Source: Plutella xylostella (taxonomy: Eukaryota; Arthropoda; Insecta; Lepidoptera; Plutellidae). From it: DNA of 64,000 nucleotides. Numbering within the stretch: position 1 is the first letter of the stretch; each line of letters begins with the position of its first letter. Where the stretch lies: the NCBI RefSeq assembly GCF_932276165.1, contig NC_063994.1:1488001-1552000 (forward strand), read 5' to 3'. Made by a program: the position numbers and the translations under genes. Of the stretch, positions 13,001 through 22,000 are shown in pieces. The notes beneath the pieces are model-generated. The model ran no database searches. It had not been told where the DNA came from and was given only the letters and a program-made list of their open reading frames with translations.

Positions 13001-16000
13001 ATTCATCATATAACACAGGATTACTTATTAGCTTCCTCTCCAGATGACAGAACCTTCTTTGAGCTATTTCTCTCGAACCACCATATTGGCATTCTGGGTC
13101 TTCGATTTTAAAGGGTAATCGCACTACGTACCGGCCATTTTGATCTCTTTCAGTTGTAGATTTAAATCTTTCTTCACAAAGTTCTTCTTCTCTGGTTAAT
13201 TGCCTTTTGACAGAGTCGGGCTCATTCTCCATCTCCCAAAATTGTTTTAGAAACGTATCTTCCTTTGCACCAATATGCATGTTCACTAATTTAGCCCCTT
13301 CTTTAGTGTCCCGAACTCTTCCAGACAATATCCAACCGAACATTGTGTTTTGTGCAATTGGCCCGTCAGATTTCTTGATTATACCGGGCAGCACTATGTC
13401 TCCGTAAACTTCCGCTCCTAGAAGGATATTAATTCGGCCAGGTGCGTTATACTGCGGGTCTGCTAGCGGTATTCTCTCCCCCTTTAGCCAAGCGATCTCC
13501 GTGAGTTGGGTGGTTGGGAGTAAAGATGTTAATGACTTCAACACAAATGCATTCACCTGTACGGTTTTTTCCGGATTGTGGCGTGACTCAAGGTTTATAG
13601 ACACCATCGATTTGATTCTCGTCTCGCCCTCACCTAAGCCTGATACTATGCCACTGGCAGGAACTCTCTTTAATCCAAGTAATTGGACTGTTGCCTCTGT
13701 CACAAATGAGGCCATCGAACCTTGATCTAGTAAAGCCCGAATGATATGCTTGCTTCCGTTGTTGGACTTCACGTTTACTGAGGCTGTAGCTAGTAACACT
13801 TGGTGTTCTGGAAGTTTTTCCCTAGCAAAGTTGGCAACCATTCTGGTCTCTGAATTTGACGCAGGTAAATTCTCTGTTGCCCTTTTAACCTCATTCTCAA
13901 TATTCGGTTCTTGATGGTCTGATGTAAGTCCCTGACGCTCAAAATGGAGCAACGTGTGGTGCCTTCGCCCACATCGGCGGCAACACGTTGCTTGATGACA
14001 ACCTCTCACAGAATGGGCAGGAGAGAGACAGTTAAAACAAAGTCTTTGTTCTTGAACGTAGCTTGACCTCTCCTGCGGATTTAAATGGTTAAATTGTTTA
14101 CATTGATATAAATTGTGTGATCCTGAGCACATTGTGCACTTGTTTTGTTGTACAGCCGAATGAAATGATTTAGGTTTAGTAGGTTGATAAGAGTGTTGTG
14201 TTTTCTCCATATGCTGGCTTCTATTGATGTTGGATGATGACTGGTTCATCATCTCGAGCGCTCTAAATCGAGTCTCTAAAAACTCTGTCAATTGTGGCCA
14301 AGTAGGCAGGTCATCATTAGATTTTTCTGCTTGTAGCCCCACTCTATGTTCCCACATTTTGCGTGTCTCACTGTCAAGTTTAGATGTCACCAGGTGGATT
14401 ATTATGACATCCCATGATGTTGTATCGATCCCCATGTTAGTCAGTGACTTCAAACAAGACGATGTTGTATCCAGCAAATGTTTAATGTCACTAGCAGATT
14501 CATACTTGATGGTCTCTTGATTGAACAGTGTTTTCAGAAACTCATTCGCGTTGAACCGCTTGTTATTATAGCGGCGCTTCAGTTGGTTCCATGCCTCAGA
14601 GTAATTTGCTTCGGTGATAGGTAAGTTTCTCAATAAAATCTCAGGTTCTCCGGACAAACTACTCTTTAGATAGTGTAGCTTCTGAACTCCAGCCAGTGTA
14701 CTGTTTTCATGAATTAGCGAGACAAACATATCATGGAAAGTCTGCCATTCTTCGTATTTTCCACAGAATGTGGGTAGCTTGATTTGTGGCAACTTAACCT
14801 CCACCGATGACTCGGAAGCTTGGGCCTTAGACATGCTTGTGGTTTTAATATGGCTCTTAAGATCTTCCTTTAATTTCGCCTTATACATTATATACCTTTC
14901 CTCGAATGTAGAATGGTAGTCACCTTGGAAGTATTCCATTGTTTCTCTCATGGAGTTACTCGTGGAGGAGGCGACGATGGCATGATCTTCTTCAAATTTC
15001 TCGTACAGCCTCTCCAGCGCTTCGAGTCTACTCTCGATGTATGATGAATTGACTCTCTCCTTTGGCGATTTTTTGTAGTTGCTTTCGGCCTTCGCTATCG
15101 ACTCTAACCTATCGTCTTGCCTTCTCAATAACTCCTCCATTTTATTGAATTTTGAGCTGATTATCGAAATTGTAATTGAAAAAACCAGAGACTTTGTTAT
15201 TTCTTGAAATTTGTCAATGTCACTATTGTTGTTGTCACAATCTTCTTTTTCGCTGTCACTGTCACTTCATAGCACGCTGTACACTCAAATATTCCCGGGT
15301 TTCGGCACCATAATGTAAACTCTATTTTCTAGCACTTATTGACCATAATCACAATTTACAATGAAACCTCGTAATATTAAGAATAACCGTTTATTTTAGT
15401 TGTTTTCAGGGAGCTATCTACAAATTCCACAGGGGTATAATCGTGACAGTTCTGACATTGCGAAAAGGAGACGCTTAGCTACATCAAGCGTAAGAGAGAA
15501 ACGTTAAGCTGTATAGGTTTTTTTGTCCTTTTTGCTGTGGCGCCTGTTTACGTCAGTTCTCTGTGCCAAACAATGAAACAAATGAAAAATCTGTGCCAAA
15601 CAAAGGCTGACAGTTACAACAAAGAATTTCTAAAAGTTATTTATTATTAATTTGCTAGTGATTTGTGGGTGTTTATTAAGTTTATTAGACTATTATCATC
15701 ACTTAAAGAGTGTGTGACATGGGTGGGTGGATTTCGTTCGGTTGTATTGAGCATATTGAACGAAAACACGATGGAATGATGGATGAGATATATTTTCACA
15801 TGTAAGTAGATACTATCAAGTTTAACAAGCTTACATTCATCATAGTACTATCTATTGGCTCGATTTTAATATAAAACGATACTAATTTTAATACTGTAAG
15901 GTCTTTTAGTATCAGTTTTAAGTAAAAATTACGAGGTACCATATCATAACAAATCACATGGTGTTGCAAGTTATTGAAAATTTATTTTACCCACAAATAT

Positions 16001-19000
16001 TATAGTATGCAAAGAAAATACTAGAAATTGTAACGGACTCGGGTTGGGTTTACAAATGGGGCGCACGAATTCGGTTTTTGTGAAGATTGTATTTTGTAGA
16101 AGTCATTCTCCTCTTTTAAATGAGGTGCCTCTCATTGTGAGGAAACGTTCGTTTCGTTTTTTTCTTCTATGTGTGATTTCTTCTGTATAATATAAAGTTT
16201 ATTGTATTGATACGAAATGCGTGTTTCCTTTAAAAAAAACCCCATCACATATTTGGCCCACGATTATAATGCTCATGCTCATCCATTTATCTCTGCTTCA
16301 TAGGTTTCCGACAGAAAAAAAAATATCAATAAAATGGATAGACATTACCGGTCGCACAAATTGGGAACCAAAGAAACATACAAAAATTGTGTTCGGCACA
16401 TTTTGAAGAGGATTGTTTCGATTGGACGAAGACAATGAATCATACAATCCACTCAGTTTGTGTATATTAAATAATTATATTGAAATCAAATAAGTATGAG
16501 TAAAGTTTTTTTTCTTATATCGTCGGTTGACAGGAAAAACTCACTAAGGCTGATTTTTCAATATTCAGATAAATGTTATCTGGGTAATACAAACATTGAG
16601 ACGCAACAGCATCAAAATTATTTCCCAGCAAAACTTTTATCTGGCTATTGAAAAATTTGCCTTTAGTGTCTTTTTCCTATCAACCGACGATATACTCAAG
16701 TTTTGTTTTTGTTATTATGATAAGTTAAATTTCCCCATATTTAGGTTTTATTTTTTTGTCGGCAACATCTATGGTTTGAGTGAGAAAGAGAATAGTGCAC
16801 ACGGCGATTGCGAATCTATTTGTAGTTGATCTGAGACAAATTCATACAAAATATAAATACATAAGCTAAAACGAAACCATACCGCGATGTAGACGACTAC
16901 CTACAACGCCATCTATGAGCAGACTTCACAACTATAAACTTATAAACTGAACACAAATCATCAGGGGACTTCGCGCGGCTATACATTAAATATCTTGCCA
17001 AAACTGCCGTTAAACATAATTAAAACTTTTCTGTAACAAAACCAACAGTATTACCAAAATTTTCCTAACCTTCAACCCTCAACCCCCCAGACCGTACCGC
17101 CTCCGCCAACCCGCAGCCTTCGACGTAGGCAAACGCGAGTACCTGTGTCCTCTGTGCGAGCGTCTATGCAACACAGCCCTGCCGCTGCTGCCGCCGCCCG
17201 CCGCCCCGCGCGCCGCGCCGCCCCCCCTCGACCAGCAGACTTATGCGGATAGCGTGCACTCGCTGGTCAACCATCAGGTAATTGTGAATGGGCTTTAGGA
17301 CTAAACAAGGCATTTTTAGGTCGCTTTGAAAGTGCGGACGGAAGCGAAAGAAGCCGATTTTGCGCGCTCTTAGACTTTCGTCTTGAAGCGCTCATATTGG
17401 TCTAATTCTTTCGTTCATTTATGAGTGAATGATGCTGTAATGTTTTCAGGTTAGTGAGCAATTTTTAGGTCACCTACCATACTTTACATATAAAAAATGT
17501 ATCTACAAGATTGTTTATTTCCTCCCCAGGTGACCCTAGAACCAGTCCACCAGTGCACGGAATCATGCGAGGAGATGCACTGCACAGCGCGCGCGCGTAG
17601 CGTCGGCGCCATGTCTTCGGACACTGAAGGTACAGTAGGACCCATGGCAGCTGACCAATAGGATGTGCATGAGCTTAACGACCATAGAGTTGTCAATGCT
17701 TATAATATTATATCATTGTAATGGGCAAGTTAATACGTCAAAACTAACTCATATTTCATACTATGCATTATGTATATTTTTCTGTCGGTTATATTTATTA
17801 CGTATGAATTGATCTTATGCGGCGGTTCCAAGGGGTATCCAAAACACAGCTTCAGACAAGTTATTTTGTTTTTAGGCCCACGTAAAAATGTGACACAGAA
17901 GTTTTTGGCCACTCTTGAATCTGTTTATAATTACTTTTCTTCTTACCGTGGTAAATATCTCATTTACATTTGTATTTATTTCCTGTAATTTTGATGAATA
18001 TCTGTAGCATATTCCAGCTTACATGTTGTAAATATTGTAAACAGACACATTTATGTCCAAACTTTATATTAAACAATAGAATATAATTTTCTTACATGAC
18101 CTTCTGAGGTTACTTCCATACTACTAAATTATGATCATCATCTTAAGGTATTATTATTAGTATTCCTCTTTCAAGCGCTCCACAACACGTCTTAGAATAC
18201 TAAAATGTCATTGACTTCATTGTTTTGATCAATAAAATGTATTAATAATTATGTAAATAATTCCAGCTGAACCAGAACAGACGGAGAACACCATATACGT
18301 CTCAACCCAATGCCGGGACCTGCTGCCGCCCGAGTTCCTCGCTCACTTTGAACTGGATGAAGAGCTGCCGGTTTATAACGAGAATTTTAAGGCACTCATC
18401 GAGGACTTTACTGGGGTATGTCATTACCATAGACCATTATATTTAAAACCAAATTTTAAAAAAAAACTAATTTGGGGACAGTTACAGCGATGCCATAAGG
18501 GCGTTGTGAACGGTGACGCTTACTCTTTTTACATTACGAATTGCCACAAGATGCTTTAAAGTGACAACGCAACCAACAAAGAGAGGAGCGACACGGAGGG
18601 GGAAGGGTTCTGCGTTAAAACGACGAAGCGGCAGGTATTTTTGGTTACGCAGCGCTCTTTGACTTTCACTGCATGAAGATTTCACCATTGCGCTGCGTTC
18701 CAAAGCGACCGTGTAGCGTCACTCGAATCTTCAAGTAAGTATCTATGTATGGCAAACCTCATGTTTTAACTAGCCAAAAATAAATAGTACTTAATAGACA
18801 AAAGGAGTATAGTAGAATGAAGAATACTGTCCAGCGGAGGGAGCGAAGGTAGAGTAAGGTAGTAGAAGGTAGGGTACTGTCATACGGAACCAGAACAGAC
18901 CGAGAACACCATATACGTGTCCACCCAGTGCCGGGACCTGCTGCCGCCCGAGTTCCTCGCTCACTTTGAACTGGATGAAGAGCTGCCGGTTTATAACGAG

Positions 19001-22000
19001 AACTTCAAGGCACTCATCGAGGACTTTACTGGGGTATGTCAGCCTTAAATACAGCCTTTGTAAAGTGGACAAAGAAGTTGGGCACCAAAACGGCATTTTT
19101 AGAAAAGGTAAAAGGTATGCGCCGCCACAGACATAGTAATCTGCGGTCTGATATCAAGAGTCAGGCGTATATACCTGCGGCAATACGTGATATTTGGCCA
19201 GGTACTTAGTATAAAATTACTTCCAAGTACTTAGTATTACAATGATAACTTCAAGACACTCATTGAGGACTTGACAGTTAAAAGTGCTTCTAAAAGGCGA
19301 TTTTATGGCTATATGTGACTGTAATGGCTAAAATCCCATAGCCAAGGACCATTTATGTTATATTTAGGGCCAGTTTTTTGATCCGTGGTCAACTTTAACC
19401 ATTAGTCAAGTCACTTGTCAAGCATGACAGCTGCATACAAATTTGGGTGGTTTTTAACTAATGGTCGCCATTTTTGACCAATGGTTGAATTAACTAGGGA
19501 TCAAAAAACTGGCCCTTAAAATATTATTTGTTATCCAAAAACATCGGAAAAATATTAAGAATAACATAATTGTTCTGAGCAAACATACAAAATGGTTCAG
19601 AATCGCGTAGGATTGGATATCACCCGAAGCTTTGTCCAACCGATATCCCGTTTTATCTTACCTTACCTCAAACTAAACGATATGTACCTACTCTATAGTT
19701 CTATAATTATTGATGAAATTCGTATAATTTCCCCAGATCCTGCCAGGTATCTGTGAAGAAGAAGATGGTGGCGCCATCTCTGCCCTCGCCGCTTTATACC
19801 GAGCCACGGCCTACAGCATCATATCCACCGAGACCGTGCTAGAAGCCGAGAAGCGCCCCCTACTGGGGGACTTACCAGCTAGACACAAGGACGCCCTCCA
19901 CGCCCTAGTTCGCATCGCCGCTATTATCCCCTCGATGTGGGCGTCGCCTAACCAGATAGCCCATCACGCGATTACGTCACTAAGCGCGTTAGAAAGAACG
20001 TCGCCGACAACGCAAACCGCTTTTGGCACGTTGGTACCCCTGATCCTTGCCGCTCCGTCCCTATTCGGCAAGACAGCCGGCCCCGCCAGGCCTGCCAACT
20101 TAGCGAAACAAATTACGCTGCAAGTCTTCAGGTCGACTATTACTAGAGCGATGCTAGCTACGGATGTCTCGAGCTGCAACAGCGAACCGATGGATGATGA
20201 TGAGGAATACCAACCTCAAGTGGATCTAGAGAATCTACTGACTTTCATGAAGGAATTACGGAAAGGTGATCTCGATATCGAGAAGCTAAACCCGGCGGAT
20301 GTTTGGGAGATGATCAAGCGGCAATGCAGAGGCTTTCTAAGAGCTTGCTGTCTGTTCTTTCACTTCTTAAGCGATGTTACACCGCCGACAGAGCTAACAG
20401 TCTTAGGTGGAGACTCTTGGGAAGCCATGTGTGGGTATCTAGACCTCCCAACGACATTTAAAGAGTTAATAGACACGCCATTGGCAAGACAAAAAGCTTT
20501 GCAATGGTCAGAGTTGTCGCTAGACTGGTTTGAAGGCAAGATTCCTCTGCAAGTGGTGTTGGAGCCCGAAGAGCCTCCCCGGTTGATTCCGTTGCCCGAA
20601 GACTTTTCGGAGTTGATGAATGCGGTGTCGGAGTTCTCTTGTCCGAACTCGGACCGCGAGGACAGTAAATACCCGACAATGTGCCTCATTTGCGGACAGA
20701 TACTGTGCTCGCAGAGCTATTGCTGCCAGGTTGAGATACGGAAGGTGAGTAGATTTTTACTCATATGTGTGTAGTTTATGGAAGTTGCAACTTTTTGATT
20801 AGGTAAATTGTCTCCATTTAAAATAACGCCGATCCTGATACAAATTAAGAATAGAATAGAATAGAATACTCTTTATTTTGCACCATTAAAAACACATTAC
20901 AATTCACAACTTATATACATAACATAGTACAAAAAAGGCGGCCTTATTATTAAGAGCTGTATAAACGTACTATTTCACCTATTGGTGCATTGCTACGTCT
21001 ATGCGTCTGTAGTCTGTACGAATGTGTGCTCAGATAAAAGGGAGTCTAAAAAAGTAATATCAATCCATCGAACAATAGCATTACATTACAATTTACACAT
21101 GCCACTGATTAACCAACATTCCCCTTCTCTTCCCCCAGTTGGCATCGAACGATAGCATTATATTACAATTTATTTACGCCACAGACTAACCAACATGCCC
21201 ATCTTTCCCCCGCAGTCGGTGCGTTCAGGCGGCGGCTCCGAAGTGGTCGGGGCAGCCGTCGCCCACGCACGAACTTGCGGCGCCGGCGCGGGGCTGTTCT
21301 TGCGAGTACGAGATTGTGAAACGTTGCTACTGGCTGCCCCAGCCAGAGGGGCTACTATGCCCGCGCCGTATCTGGACTCTTATGGGGAGACTGACCAGGT
21401 GAGAGATAAATAATATAGTAAGATTCTAACGGGAGAAGCGCTGATTTTCAATAGTAGTGGTGAGGTAACTACAGCTAGTAAATAGCAGCAGGAACTATAT
21501 ATCTACTGCGTGTCTATAGCAGCATAATTCAGTATATAAATAGCGTAAGTGACACGTGCGGCGCCGGCGCGGGGCTGTTCCTGCGAGTGAGGGACTGCGA
21601 GACGTTACTGCTAGCTCCCCTGCTAGGGGGGCCACCATGCCTGCGCCCTATCTGGATTCTTATGGGGAGACTGACCAGGTGAGGAAAATTAATGCAAAGA
21701 AACAAAAACAGAGTAAAAATAGGATGAGTGCGCTGTTTGCCGGTGTAGAATTGGGTTTGAAGCGCAGAATCTGCGCTATACTATGCTGGGCTCTTCGTGC
21801 GAGTGCGCTACCATTCTCGCCCCGTATATATATGAGAAAAGTTTCTATAGAGAAAATAGGATGAGTGCACTGTTTACCAGCGCAGAAATGGATTTGAAAT
21901 TAGTGCAGCAAGCAGTAGCAAGGCGGCTCCGCTCGTTATTAAAAATTAATTTTATGAATGCGCTGTTTGCTAGTGCAAAAATAGGTTTCAAGCTCAGTTA

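Larger units (their letters stand above)
15428..16835 (+). mobile_element. Insertion with THAP-domain relic and 8-bp TSD (P-element-like?)
   Basis: A 1,408-bp insert is flanked by the 8-bp duplication ACAAATTC. P and hAT elements both leave 8-bp duplications, and P transposases begin with a THAP zinc finger, which is what the decayed coding region here encodes. The termini (CACAGGGG and CTCAGATC read inward) match only loosely, so the superfamily call rests on duplication length plus THAP content. No catalytic domain is present. Confidence 0.6.
8582..16953 (-). mobile_element. BEL/Pao LTR retrotransposon with two nested insertions
   Basis: The element runs on the minus strand inside UBR intron 11 and is flanked by the 5-bp duplication CAAAT (8577-8581, 16954-16958). 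The 224-bp LTRs start TGTAAACTC and end GAACA on the + strand. The minus-strand 3' LTR is 8582-8805. The 5' LTR is 15314-16953 because it is split by a 1.4 kb insertion. Between them lie one long gag-pol frame and a primer-binding site. A 0.74 kb foldback element interrupts the end of pol. Uninterrupted LTR parts are nearly identical, so the retroelement insertion itself is young; both interruptions are younger still. No env-like ORF is visible. Confidence 0.92.
15314..16953 (-). repeat. BEL/Pao 5' LTR split by a 1.4 kb insertion
   Basis: LTR sequence covers 15314-15427 and resumes at 16844-16953. The break carries a duplicated ACAAATTC (15420-15427 and 16836-16843) that is single in the other LTR, which proves the insertion came after retrotransposition. 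Confidence 0.9.

Noticed and set aside
21143..21215. Coding use of the sequence after the first acceptor (21138)
   Set aside because: The frame needed by the previous exon meets a stop before exon 16.
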